DNA of 64,000 nucleotides from Kryptolebias marmoratus (Eukaryota; Chordata; Actinopteri; Cyprinodontiformes; Rivulidae). A program made the position numbers and the translations under genes. The stretch spans positions 7,120,773-7,184,772 of the forward strand of contig NC_051445.1 of assembly GCF_001649575.2 (NCBI RefSeq), in the 5' to 3' direction. Shown piece by piece: positions 25,157 through 37,690 of this stretch (its first letter is position 1; the number at the start of each line of letters is the position of its first letter). The notes beneath the pieces are model-generated. The model saw only the letters and a program-made list of their open reading frames with translations, searched no databases and was not told the origin of the DNA.

Positions 25157-28100
25157 CCTGGAGCTCTACAGAGAAACAAATCTGTTTAGCTCATGGGATA
25201 AAGATAGGCCAGTCAAAGTCAAAGCACACACACATGACTGCAAAGACAAACTCTAAATGCTTGACAACAAAAGTACTGTCAGTAATCTGGAATCAAGGCA
25301 AGGGTTTTATAAATAGGCGTCAATAGTGTTTAGAAATAAAGACTTAAAGCTGTAGCAAAGGTCATACAGGCTGGTTGTGGGGACACTGATCAGTGAACAG
25401 CAGAGAAAGGAGGTAAAATTCAGGGCAGCTCCACCCAGCCCATTTTAAATATCCCTCCCCTCACATTTACACACCTCTGTGTTAATGTGAGACCATTACA
25501 GTTCCATTTAGAATAATGGCTGCTGGCGTCAAGGGTAACACCAAAGATTCAATCTCTTTAACAGGCGACGTGTAAGCGGCACAATCTGTAATTTAAAATG
25601 CAGCACACTTACATGCAAACCCATGGCACAAGGACAAGATTTGTTAAACAGAAGCCTTTTGATTTGAATCTTTAATCCTTAGCTTTCCCTAAACCAGTGA
25701 ACATAGGTCAAAAAAAAAAAAAAAATCGCTGGGACCCTTAATCTGCATGTTTTATCTCAAAATCTGGACAGAATTTGTGCAGCCAGCTTATCTCTGCAGA
25801 CCTTCCTCTGAAAGGGAATACGTGCAAGGAAGAAACTTAAAAATACCAAGCTGATGTATTGTGATGGGAACGAACATTTGCGTGCAAGAAGAACCGGTGA
25901 CAGTGTGACACATTGTCATTAAATGCACAACTTAAACTGACGCGGCAGATCTCATTTACCTCCCAGAAATTGGAGAGCATGAGGTATGCTTTGTTTACTG
26001 ATACCGAGTTCCTATGTGATGAAATGCCATCTGTTTCCCGTAATGGGGAAGTAGAGCGATGAACTGAGAGGAATGATTCACCCTGCTGTCGTCCCAAGTT
26101 TTCATTGGGCAGAAATGCCTAAATGTCTGAGTGATAACACCAACTAGAGGGTGCCGGCAAACCTCTGACCAATCCAAAAATAGTTTCAAAAAGACTCAGT
26201 TTAAAGAATCATGGAAGTAAAATGAAAAACAAAGAGTGACATATCTAAAAACATGTCAGGGATAGCTGAAGTCTGCCCATTTCTGTTCTGGTGATTCAAA
26301 CATATAAAGTGCAAATCATCACATCCCACAAACAAAGCAAAACAAAGGATGCTGACAGACACAAAAACATTCAGAAAAAAAAAATCTATAGTACCTCACA
26401 AATAAAACTCAAAAAAATTGTTTTTAATCAATAAACAATGTCCCTGTTACAAAACTAATCATGTGCAGCTCGCCAGTTGGCATTTTTGGGCACAGACAAG
26501 ACAGGACAGTTGGCAGTCAGTAAGGGCTAGTATGAATTCTCACTTCCACAAGGCTTTTTGTGATCCCAGACAGCAGACAGTGTCATCATCATGTCTCTCG
26601 CCCATCTGTCTCCATCTCCGCTAGTCATCACCCACTGAGTCTGATGAGCTGAGGTTTTCTGACAACATTAATGGCACAAGGCAGAGTGACACCAAGTCAC
26701 ACTGCTGATAGTAAGACAGTGTCACTCCAGAGGATACAAAGAGGTGGATAATCAGGTAATGCAATTCATAAAGCTCCTGGATGGGGGAATTGATTTCTTG
26801 ACACGGATCGTGTGGCTTATTGTGCTGCCAGAAAAATACATCTAAATTGTTAGCTCAGTGCAAGGAAGGCAGCTTGACTGACTCATTCACATAAAATGAT
26901 ACAAACATACAGCAAACAAACCTGAGGCTATTCATCTACCAAGTAAAAACCAGCCGCAGTGTTGGCGGCCGACCCAGACACACGCAAAAAGCAAAAGGTC
27001 GATGTAACCAACGACTGCACACTGACCTAAATGACATCAGCTTGATGACAGCACACAGCTATCTTTTTCTGACACCGCTGTGTCTCTCTGCACAGCCACT
27101 GGTCTGGCAAGCAAGACTGCCTCTCTGACTGTACCAGAGGGAGGACAAGAACAGATACAGTCTCTGAATCATATCACACAAAAAAAGGAGGAGAGACACG
27201 CTTTGCCAGTGCCCACGAGAAATGTGGGCACCTTAAATAGTATCAGAACAAAACAACCACGTAGGTGTCTCAAGATCCACCCACCCAGACTTCGTGCCAT
27301 TTGTCTGGCTCTGCAAGAAAAGGCTTGACTGCAAAAATCAAGAGGTAGCAGCAGCAAGCAACACTTGAGGGAAAGTGCATTACTAATAGAGAGGATCTAA
27401 TCGAAGGAATCCACAAGTGGAACAAATAACACAAAATAAAAAATGGAAAGGTACTCGTGCTTTGAATGCCATCCTATCGTCCACCTTTCATAGATACCTG
27501 GAGCTGTAGGATAAACAACACTGCAATAAGAACGCCCTTGACCACACGACCACCCTCGGGACACAAGGTCACGATGTAAACCAAATGAAAATAAATACAA
27601 ATGCAAGCTGTCACAAGTTGCTTGCATGGTGCCATTTTTTTACGTCCACAAGGTCTGGACACTCTGTTCTGGCAGCAAGCAGAGTAAACTCGTGGAGTAA
27701 AACGCTGACGTTACGCCTTGCAACTTGGACACGAGCAGATCAGCACTTAAAAGAGCGAGTCGCTCATGTATTATGCATCAGCAGAGAGCTATGCGACTGT
27801 CTTTAACAAACGCTGCACCCAGTGCTCCGTTGTGTGCGCAAATTACTGACTTGACGTCATGTTAACAAACACAATTTCTCGCCTTATTCGCTTATTTGGT
27901 ACGACAGCGGAGCTAATTCAACTCATCGGCTAAACAGCTTCGGGCTTAGTAGTCACACAAAGGGACACACACACAAGGAGTTGGGCTTTCAGTGCAAACT
28001 GTAAAAAGGAACCGTTAGCAAAATTACGTCCACTTTAAAGCGAACACCGATGTAGCCAAAAGGTTTTAAAAGTAATTGGCGGCGAGTGACATTAGCTAAC

Positions 28101-28195
28101 GCAAAGCTGTAGTAGGGCAGCCGGGGAGGCCATTTAAACAAAGTAGGTAACATTACAGCTGGCTAACACAGTGAGTGTCAGAAAACCTCGCTTAC

Positions 28196-28400
28196 CTCGA
28201 GCCGAAACCGCCGGGTAAAATCTGCGTTGACGCCTTAAAACACAGACATTTCTTGGATAAACGCCGTGGTGGGTGTACGGAGCGTCCCGGTTAGACAGAA
28301 AAGACCACAAAGATTCGCTTTCGGGTTCTTTAACCTCGGTTACTGAAATGAGCAATTAAGTAAAAAGCCTCCGCTGCTCGCTGATAGCATCTTTCCACAG
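28196..28400 (-). other. stk40: Non-coding first exon of stk40 (5' end approximate)
   Basis: A strong donor, TCGAG|GTAAGC on the minus strand, lies at 28,196/28,195. It sits at the edge of a CpG-rich, CCAAT-containing segment about 3 kb upstream of the coding start. No ATG-initiated frame from this exon joins the next exon, so it should be 5' UTR spliced to the acceptor at 25,166. The transcription start is not visible, and the upper boundary is my estimate. Confidence 0.6.
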
Positions 28401-28510
28401 CGACAACGCCACCTGACAACGGAAATGACGCACAAGCACGTTTGATTGACGGCCCGGATCGACCAATGGCAACCGTCGCATTTTAGGTCTAACGGTTCCG
28501 CCCCGATGAT
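28401..28510 (-). promoter_or_regulatory. stk40: Probable stk40 promoter, TATA-less and CCAAT-containing
   Basis: A locally CpG-rich stretch carries an inverted CCAAT box (ccaat on plus at 28,463-28,467), a GCGTCATTTCC segment on minus (half CRE next to an ETS-like core, 28,421-28,432) and a GC-box-like CCGCCCC at 28,499. No TATA box is evident. This is typical of housekeeping promoters. It is inferred from motif content and position just 5' of the first exon. Confidence 0.5.
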
Positions 28511-31364
28511 GAAATTCTTTGCATAATAAAAGTTTCTAAATGAAACCATGACATCATGGTAGTCGCGTTGTAAAAATTTAAATACTTACAAGTTATTTTT
28601 ATGAGTTGTAATAAAAATACCATTTGTAAATGCACACAGACGAGAGTGCAATATATAAAGCATCCTAGAGATGCTTTGGAAGGATAATCCTGCTCCAGAG
28701 AGCTTCTCTTTGAGGCAACTCTGGTAACATTTTTGCTCAAGGTGAATCAAACCACAAAAAATGTAAACAAATGTAAAAATTAACAATGACATGCAACTGC
28801 AAAGACTTAAAATGATGGGCAGGCATTTTAAAGTAAAACAACAAATGTCTGTAATAGACATAAATGAATTAAAGCTGATGGGAAATGAAATAAAAACACA
28901 GAGGGTCTCAAAAACACAACAAAATGCACAACCACCGTGAAATTTAAAATGAAGTAAATTTGTTTAAGCTTTTGGTCCCTCTTTCTGATTCAGTATCTCG
29001 CTATTGTGTGGAGATTACAAGTCTGTCCTGCAAAGGCCTGCTGGTTTCTAATCTGTTCATGACAAAAATCTGTTTCATATTACTAAAAATATCAAAACAT
29101 TTTGCAATTTCAGCTTAACCTATACAATGCTTGTCTGTTTATAGTTTTAGCACAAAAATAACTTATTACTTCTTTTTGTAAAACCAGATTTAAAAATTGA
29201 AGCTGATTTTTGAAATGTAATCACATAAATTATTTTATAATTAGATAAATACAACATTGCTTCTCATTTAGGTTAACTATATGAGTCAGTGAAACTGCAT
29301 GACTGCTTACTCACTACATTATCTGATTTATTACATTATTTTACTGAAACCGAGTGTTCAAAGGGTGCTACATGAGAGTTAAAATTACAGTTTACTCAGA
29401 TTTTATGCCGTTTTCTTCAACACAGAACAGCCTAAAATCACCAGAAAGCCATTCTGTTTCTCAATTACTCTGCAAACCTATCTTAGAATGACTGACATTT
29501 TGCAGAGCCCACCTAACTTCCTAATTTAGACTAACTGAATAATCTAAAATTCCACCCACAGCTACCAGTTTCCAACTAGTGGGCAGATGTGACAGACACA
29601 GAGAGGCCAAGTTAAATGGCAGAGCTTTATTTTGAGTTGCACTCGTCTTCCTGTCTTGACTCAGCAGAGCGCATGCCCCCAGCCACATAAAACACAATCA
29701 GGCTGTGGCTTTAGGGTGTCCTGCCCGCACCCTTTAAAGAGGAAACTGAATCATTTCGAAAATGCAGGTTCTGTGAGAGAAACATCCGACAAGTTAGGCG
29801 AAAAAACAAGTTTACTTGTGTATATTAATTGACTCAGTGGCGAGCGCAACTCTTCTACTTAAGGGGTTTTTCATTTAAACACATTTTAGCACAAGCACAT
29901 TTGAAAAGATTTCGGATGTAAAAATATCTGTGAGCTGAACTGTATAGGTTCTGCAGTATACCTGGCCTGAGATCTGGTTTCTGTTTGTTTTGTAAGTAGG
30001 CTGTACCCTGAGGGCAAAGTCTTTCTTTTTGTGAGATTATTGGGAAGACCTCACCAGAATCCTCCTCCCCCAGATCAATTCAGAGAAGTGTCTCAGCATG
30101 TTTGCTGCTATGGTATGTACTCAGTTCATGTGTGTGGCTGACTGGAGAAGAGCAGACAGGCTTACTTTTACTCACAAGCTTTTTTACGCACAAAACAGTG
30201 TCTGTTAGTGATTATTTTAGTTCTCATTGTAGGTATGAGTTGAAGGTGGATGATTCTGAGTAATGTGTTCCCTTTTCAGTGATTTGGTTTGGTTGTTAAA
30301 CACTAAATACACAGACTCTTCTTTGTTCATTTCTGTAGACCTGCAGTACTATGGAAATTGAATTAGTAAAGAAAAAACTGGGTCAAAAGAAGACATTTAT
30401 CACATTTTATTTGAGCAGAAGTAAAGGAAGCACGATGGCTCATCAAAATATATTTCTGACAAAAATACAATTGCATATTTGTAAATAATAAAAAAAAGTC
30501 AGACAGCTCCCTCTTCAGTTACATCATTTTAACTACAATAAGCTGTTTTACACCTGCACTGTGGTGCAGCTGCTTAGCACTGCAGCCTCACAGCAATAAG
30601 GTTCAACTCCCAGTCGAGGCCTTTTTGTGTGGAGTTTGCATGTTCTCCTCATGCATGAGTGTACTCCACAATGTGTCTGTATGTAAGTCGAAATGGCCGC
30701 CACAGCTAAGCAACCTTATAAACATATAAAATGCTTACGACTCCGTCAATTTTACAGATGTTGAGCTAAAACCTGGTGTGGTAGAAGGTGAGTCCTTCCC
30801 AACACATACTCTGAGCACTACATATTGCACAAAATCTTTGCCTAAACCTTTTCAATTAACTGTTAGTGGACTGGTGACCCCACCTCCCACCCAGTGAGCT
30901 GGGGAGGTAGGCAGCAGCTCCCCAGAACCCAGAACAAAAGCAAAAAAGGTAAATAAAATGGATGGTGGATGAAAGTTCCGGCAAATTAAATATATAGTGA
31001 TCAACATTCAAGATGGTTTTACTGTCAAAATAATATATTTATCAAATAACTTGAAACTATGAGTATTTTATTTTTCGTTTATTTACTGAAAATACTAAAT
31101 TGCACATTCAGTAGTTCATCAGTTGCAATAGCAATATTTCTTTATACAGAAAAAGTTACAATAAATAAATTTGCAATAAAATTATTTACATATTCCACAG
31201 TTTCTTATATTGCCTTGGTTTGTTTTACAGGATTGTAGCACAGTTCTGAGGCTTATCTCAACATAATTAGAGGTATGTTGAGATAGCGGGATTTTTGTTT
31301 TTTAAGAAGGTTTGTTAACTTTTTGTCTTTTTTTACAATAGAAAAACCAAGTGAAGAGCAAACA
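28511..31364. other. Intergenic region between stk40 and oscp1
   Basis: AT-rich DNA with no exon I can support on either strand. The human counterpart of this interval contains LSM10, a single-coding-exon gene of about 123 aa. No frame here resembles an Sm-like protein. The only recognisable content is the nested repeat at 30,554-30,965. Confidence 0.6.
30554..30965 (+). repeat. tRNA-derived SINE interrupted by a CGCC-hairpin family fragment
   Basis: The SINE head runs from 30,554 to about 30,672 on plus. It has gtggtgcagctgcttagcac, a B-box-like GGTTCAACTCC at 30,601-30,611, and the tgtggagtttgcatgttctc body. It then breaks off. The SINE 3' part resumes at about 30,870 (gactggtgaccccacc ... 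ataaaatggatggtggatg). Between them, about 30,672-30,870, lies a piece of the other repeat family (gaaatggccgccacagctaa ... cacatactctgagcactac). The order of events is therefore SINE first, second family later. Confidence 0.7.
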
Positions 31365-31370
31365 TTTATT
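31365..31370 (-). terminator. oscp1: Candidate poly(A) signal of oscp1
   Basis: This is the first AATAAA met downstream of the oscp1 stop codon on the minus strand, giving a 3' UTR of about 670 nt. An ATTAAA variant near 31,680 and further AATAAA sequences near 31,070 are alternatives. Assignment is by position only. Confidence 0.35.
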
Positions 31371-32037
31371 ACTAAAATAAATATTTGAAGGAGTTCAAAC
31401 CAAAATATGAAGAGCACTTGGGTTTCCTCCAACTCTCCCATCCTACCGTTTAACCACTTCATCAGAAAACAAATAGTAATTCTTTTGTTTCACCCTGTGT
31501 GAGAATATATTTGGGATAAGAACGAAACATAAACACCCATAAAATGATGAGCTACAACAACCCTCTGAAAATTTACTAAAACTGTGATGTAATTGTAATT
31601 GTGACTGACATTTACAATTACCTGACACAGAATTTAAAGAAGTTTCTAATTTACATAAAAAGGGATTTAAAAAATGCATCTTTAATGTTGTTTCAGTTGA
31701 TGTTTAGCTAATACCACATACATGTGATATATGCCTGCTTTAGAACTTCCTGAAATGAACTTTCAGTTTACAGCTAGCATAATATCCCACCTTAGAACAG
31801 CTTGGATCTCAGTTCTGAACACATTTGTTGTTGTTTGTAAATAAAAATGCAATCGTACATCGCCACCAGTCATCACGAGTGTCTTAAAAATCCACCACAA
31901 GATTAAAGTCTTATGGCTGTGTGTGAGCCTGCTGCGGGGTATTTGCAGGTACAGACTGCAGACTGATCCTCAGTAGTATAGACTTTAAATGACGCACTGT
32001 GTCCAACCTCTTGGTCATTTCTGTCATGGCGACCACG

Positions 32038-35000
32038 TCACAGACCGTCCATCATGGCCAAAAGGTCTTCTCCTTTGCTGCTGGCGCTGGGAGACTGATC
32101 ATCAGACTCAGTGAACTCTCCCATGATCTTGGCCAGCTCTGCATTGGTCTGCTGGTCCTGAAAGACAACATGATCAGCCAGTCACTAAGTCAGAGAGGTA
32201 ATCACAAGGACTTGCATCTTATTACAGTAAATCCTTTTAAATAGGTAAATCCTCAGATTCCAGATCACTGACTGCACTCCAGTCCTGTGGGTTGCTTGTA
32301 AGAGGTAAAACAGAGCCTTTGAGGTTGACACGTTGGGGTTAATACATGTCTCAAAGTCTTTGCTAAATTTAGCTGACCAAGATTTATTAGAACTTGGGAT
32401 AAAAAGCCTACCCCAAGGGCCTCATAAAATGTCTCCTTGTGTTTTTTGTAGCAATGATTAGGACAAAACTATCCTGTGTTGAGCAGGGCACAATCTCTGA
32501 GTTTTGTTTTTTTGTTTTTTCCTGCAAGCATGCACTTTCCATTAGGATCAGCTTTGTGGTCATTTAATCTGCTGTAAAATTCAGACTAATATAAAATAAA
32601 TACTGAGAATGTTCTTTTCTAAAAAAAAGCATTAATTTTTACCTTTGTTGCTTGGATGTTTATGACTCCATATGAAAGGTCGTCAGGTCTTGATATAAAT
32701 GCTTCTCTGTCATAAAAGAAAAGTAAAAATGTTAGTTTTTATAAAGTATTTCTTTCTTACCCAGGTAAAGGTAAGAGTTTAGTTTGATTAGGTGGTGTAC
32801 ACCAGATATCAGGACACTTACTCTTCTTCTTCATCTGTGGCAAAGAGATTTACCCGAAAGCCACTTTCTGGGTTTCCTGTTTTCTCGACTTCGAGGCCTC
32901 CCATTAACCTGGCCAACAGATTTAGTTCTTCTTTGGCCAGGGGATTCGGAACAGCACTGACCTGTTGACAGACAATGGTTTTTTTTTACTTCAGTGTATT
33001 TGTGGTTTAACTTGTCGTTTCCTAGTTTCTGCTTCTGATGCTGATAAAGTAAGTTTACAACAGTGGAGCAAACCTTCACCATCTATGCATGCTAAACACT
33101 GTAAACAGTGTGTAAAGGCTTCCCTTGTCTGAATATTTGGTAATGTTCGTTCATGTTCTAAAAATCATCAAAGTTCTACCTTTGTGTGCTGAGCAGAATT
33201 TTTAGATGTGCCAGACATGTGTGTTTCAACAGGGCGGCTTACGCTGTACCTGGATGAAAGGATGAAAATGAGAACACGAGCACATGTCAGTGTGATCATG
33301 AAGGAAACATGCACATAATTTATTTACATGACAGCACAAATGAAGAGGACTAAATCAAACATAGTGCCTGATATGGTCTAACAAAAAATCTGTTCATTTA
33401 TCCAAAAGACTTCATACTTGTTACTGAAACCTTCTTTAAGTTATTCATGGTAGAATATGAGAAAATTATATATAATCACAGATTTCTCAAACTTCTTAGA
33501 TAGGGAGTGATGTCGACACTCTCAGACCAATTTCCAGTCTTTAATTAGGTGTTTTGAAAATGATCTTGGTCTGGATGATTATCTATAATTAACTCATTAG
33601 GCTGTCATAATTAATCAACCTACAGAGCACAAGAAATGGCAAACCATGTCATGTATGAGCACATTCAGTTTTCCTACATGTTTGTGCCTAGTTTTGTGAC
33701 CCTGTCTCCAAAAATCTCAAAAGATCCTTCTCGAAGCGCCGATGTGTAGTTCCCTCCGTTACCGAACTGCAGCCTGTTTAGCTCTTCACCAGTACAGCTA
33801 AAAATCCTAAAATCAGACAAACAAAAAGCACAACCATTTAGATAAGAAAGCTCTTAGTGCTTTTTTATACAAAGCGTATGCAGAAAAAGTTGAGGCTTAA
33901 ACCCAAAAGTTTAATATGAGCTAATGTTTAGGTTATGAATTAAATGTTTCAGTGAGCAAGCTAAACACACAACTTATCTAAAATTAGAAGTTTAATGCTG
34001 CTTCAACAAAACCTCTGTAATGCAATTAGCTGCAGACAGGCTGCCTTAGCATCACATTACAGTGTTTTGGTAGCATAGCTAACAGACTACAGGAAAAACA
34101 AGGGATCTGAGAGCTAAAATCAATGTATTACCTTATTAGGCCAGGAACCTGTGTTCCATGAGGCACAGGACCACTGGTGGGAAGCACAAACCGCCCATTT
34201 GAGTTCTGGACTTTATCCTTCAGGAAAATAGACACCTGCCAGGAAAAAAAGGCAAACAAAAGAAAGGCTTTTGAAGCAAATACTTCAAAAATGACAATAA
34301 AAGCAATCACCTAATTAAGCCTGAACTTACCCTTATATGCCTGAACTTACCCTTATATGCATGTCTTGAAAGAAGATAAGAAGTGTTTGTCTGATCAGTT
34401 GGAATTCACCATTAGATAAGGGTGTATACATCTGAAAAAATAAAAAAATAAATCATTTGAGTTTAAAACAATAAACCCCAGAGGTTTTCTGTTTACATAT
34501 GTGTGCAGATATAAGTTATTTAAAGATATATTATGTACAATTCACAGAAAAAATTATTGTATTGACATTTTTTTTCCTCAGACTCTGTCACGTCTGGATT
34601 AGACATTTTGTTTTATTCTGGTATGTACAAAGCATGTACTATAGTTTAGTAAATTTTACCAGAGGAGAAGCAGGAATCAGCAATGAATCACCTGCTATAT
34701 GCTTTTTTTTGTTTGGTTTAATTAAAAAAAAAAAAAATCAGACATATTGTGTCACACTGCAGAAAATAAACAGGTCAAGTAAAATACATCAGCCACAAAT
34801 TATAATGATGAAACATCCACATTTGTACCTCTATGAGCTGTTGGTAAGTTTCGTCAACTTGGCTGAGAATGCCAGCTGTATCTTTCACAAAGTCTTTGAT
34901 TGCATCCATGTGGTTGAAGGAGACCAGCAGGATGTCCTTTGGTCGGGGACACAGAAGCACTTGGTATTTGAAAGCCATGGTCATCAAGTCATAGAGCTGT

Positions 35001-36705
35001 GCAAAAGAATAGATGTGCAACCTCACTTTCTCATGTAATATATTATAGAAAAAAACATTCAGTTACTGTCTAATCAACAGCAGAGGGAGCCACATACAGT
35101 GCATAAAAAAGTTAGCTCAATGCAGTTTTACTGCATTACATAGTTAGATGAAAGAGTGAAAAAAATGTAACATATTATTAACACAAATGACTGAATGAAG
35201 GTTTAACTGATACAGATAACTAATGATCAAATGCTACAAGGTGTGCATTTATGCTTGTTGATGAAAAAAAGGTAAAGTATGTGAGTAAATTAACAAAAGA
35301 AACCAAAACCAAAATCCCCCAAGCCTTACCTTGTCCATACTAGCCTGATTAAGTCTCATTATGGAAGCATGAGCCAGCCTGTCAAACACGGTCCGCAGGG
35401 CCTTCTTGGAGTAGAGCTCCTGCGGCTTGAAAAGTTCCTCCAGGAACTTTTTGTTGAACATGGTGGTGATGATGTCATTCATAACTAGTCAGGACAACCA
35501 GCACAGCAGAAAGTCCACAAAGAAGTGATTTAAGTTAAACAAATATACATTTGACAGAGGATTCTGAAGCAGGACGATATGCACTATTCTACAGATGTAC
35601 CAAAACCCTTTCATCCAGAACTTAACCCCACAGACCGTAACAAAGCAGCAGCATGGCGGGACATCAGCAGTCTCCTACTTGGTTGTAAATCTATAGCCAG
35701 ATACTTTGGTTTTAAAATGGTGTCTTAGTGAGTGTGGTTTCAGCACCTAAATCCAGTCTATGTTGTGACTTTGTCAAACCAATCAGACTCTTTTACGAAA
35801 AGGGTAATGTTTGTTGGATTGGCACAGGTAGAAGAAGCACAAGAATAAATCTAAAGTCAAATGAAAAACAAAAAGATATTTACTAGTTAAACTTAAAAAA
35901 TGACACTTTTTATTGACAGAGATGTATCTGTGATAGTCTTAGCGATTGGGTTCAGTTGAAATCAAGATTCACGTTTCAGTTTAAATAATAAAAATAAAAT
36001 ATATGACCCATTGTGGTAAGACAACTTCTAAGTAAAAGAATACACTGAGATCACAAAGAGGTTCTGAGTCAGAATTTAGGAATGTTGTGTTAATACAATA
36101 AAGGGCCTCATAACAAATACAGTTTGTGGCAATTATGTGAGCTTTTTTGTGACTCAGTCACTTATATGATTGGTGCAAACTAGTCTGAGCATGAGGTCTC
36201 AACTATTGCTATTGCTGATTTATAAAACACTGTTCAAACAGTGCACGGCTTTCCAGCTATAGGCCAAAGCAGAGCAAAGAGCTACTAATGCACAAGTGCA
36301 TGATTATACTGAATCTTGTACTAATACCTCTCCTCCTGTCCTCCTGTCTCCAGGTGGCTACTGTGGAATCTTTATCAATTAAAAGAAGATGCACATATTA
36401 ACTAAAATCAGAAGGTTATTACATCTCAAGAGTGTGTGTACTTTAATGTATTTAATTTAATGTGATTCAGTCCAAGACTATCCCTTAACAACAACAAACT
36501 GAAAAAAATGTGACCTTCCCGAGGTGTAACGTTTACTGCAGCACTGGCAGTGACGTTTGTGGTGTTAGCAGAATTAGCTGCTAAGCTAACTACCTTTCTT
36601 AGCTTTGTCAGCGGGTATATTCTGAGCCCGAAGCCGCTGGTCCAGGATGTACAGCATTTCGCCGCCGAGGTTAATAAAGAGCAGCGGCAGAGTCCTTGTA
36701 GACAT
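32038..36705 (-). CDS. oscp1: Organic solute carrier partner 1 (OSCP1/NOR1)
   Basis: Ten coding exons join in frame into 380 codons, close to the human protein: 36594-36705, 35330-35484, 34829-34996, 34351-34431, 34132-34235, 33678-33806, 33180-33249, 32822-32961, 32643-32706 and 32038-32157. The start at 36,705 gives MSTRTLPLLFINLGGEMLYI, the family N-terminus. A longer upstream frame is 5' UTR read-through. The body keeps the conserved YSKKALRTVFDRLAHASIM, CPRPKDILLVSFNH and FLKDKVQNSNGRFVLP segments, and the tail ends LLAMMDGL. Mammalian OSCP1 modulates organic solute transport in placenta and testis and is a tumour-suppressor candidate; its biochemistry is poorly known and no catalytic motif is visible. 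The donor of the fourth coding exon lies in a 20-bp tandem duplication (34,321-34,360), described in the findings. Confidence 0.96.
34321..34360 (-). repeat. oscp1: Exact 20-bp tandem duplication over an oscp1 splice donor
   Basis: Positions 34,321-34,340 and 34,341-34,360 are identical. On the minus strand each copy holds ATAAGG|GTAAGTTCAG, so two equally strong donors lie 20 nt apart. The first (exon end 34,351) keeps the oscp1 frame. The second would extend the exon by 20 nt and reads straight into an in-frame TAA. Confidence 0.95.
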
Positions 36706-36900
36706 GGTGGTATTTGGAGTGTCGAGTAACTGCAGGTAACCAGTAGCCGCTAACGGGTTGCTATAGTGGGGGTCTGTCTGTTTGGTAAAGCCTCCTCTGG
36801 TTGCCAGGCCACGGAAAATGCAGCCAATCACAGCGTTGTGACGTAAAGACGTAACAAGGAAGTGCAGCGTTGACGCTGAGCGACATAAGCGGCATGAAGG
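36706..36900 (-). promoter_or_regulatory. oscp1: Probable oscp1 promoter with CRE and CCAAT box
   Basis: Upstream of the start codon are an inverted CCAAT box (ccaat on plus, 36,824-36,828) and a CRE-like TTACGTCA on minus (36,839-36,846). There is also an RFX-type half site, ggttgccagg, at 36,799-36,808, in a CpG-containing stretch without a TATA box. The spacing of CRE and CCAAT is typical of compact housekeeping promoters. Inferred from motifs and position. Confidence 0.5.
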
Positions 36901-37011
36901 TTTTGCAGCTGCTTTGTCCCATACCGAAAGCCACCTACCTACTTTAAAATTGCACAGATTCTGTGAACACAGTGCGTTTTTATGTATTACCTTTACACAA
37001 ATAATAAGTAA

Positions 37012-37690
37012 CTATCACCCGCCACCAAAAGGCGAAGACTTTTATTCTTATAATGTTTTTGGGAGTGTCTGTTCGTATGTGTGTTCGTGTGTTTGTCAGC
37101 AAAATATCTCATGAACCACTGGACATGACATATTTTAACGAAATTTCAAGGAATAATCATAGGATATTCCTCTATAAATTATTAACTTTTGGAGCCAACC
37201 AATTTTAAGATTGCTGCCATCGCCAACTGATCTTATAAAACACAAAATTGTCTATAGTTCAGTTAATTTTACAGATATTGGGCTAAAATTTGGTGTAGTT
37301 GTAGCTGAGAGTAATCCACAACACATATTCCAAGTGCTACTCGTTGTGCAAAAATTTTACTTAAAAGTTTGGTATTAACTGTTGGTTTCAACCCTTTTTG
37401 TCTGTTAGCGAAATATCTCAATAACCATTGAATAAATTTTAATGAAACTTTCAGAAGATTATCTTTGCCTGTACATGTACAACTGTTTAACTTTTGGAGT
37501 CAATCCAAATCAAGGTGGCAGCCACAGCCAATCCACATTGACCAACACAAAATGTCTCAAATTCAGTCAATTGTACAGATACTGAGCTAAAATTCATTCA
37601 TTCATGTGGTAGTAGACAAGAGTCATTCACTACACATACTCTGAGCGAGACGTCTCGCGATATTGCATGAGATTGCACAAAACAAATCAC
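37012..37690 (+). repeat. CGCC-hairpin repeat, two tandem units of about 340 bp
   Basis: It opens with actatcacccgccacc-aaaaggcg, the hairpin remnant. Two related units follow. Each has 'gtctgtt', 'gcaaaatatctcatgaacca', 'aacttttggagtcaa', a 'ggtggcagccacagccaa'-type block, 'tttacagatattgagctaaaat' and 'cacatactctgagc'. Unit 1 runs about 37,053-37,390 and unit 2 about 37,394-37,685. It lies in the intergenic DNA between oscp1 and the PLAC8-like gene. No coding capacity is evident. Confidence 0.75.

Noticed and set aside
34499..35038. 179-codon plus-strand frame
   Set aside because: Antisense shadow of the oscp1 exon at 34,829-34,996.
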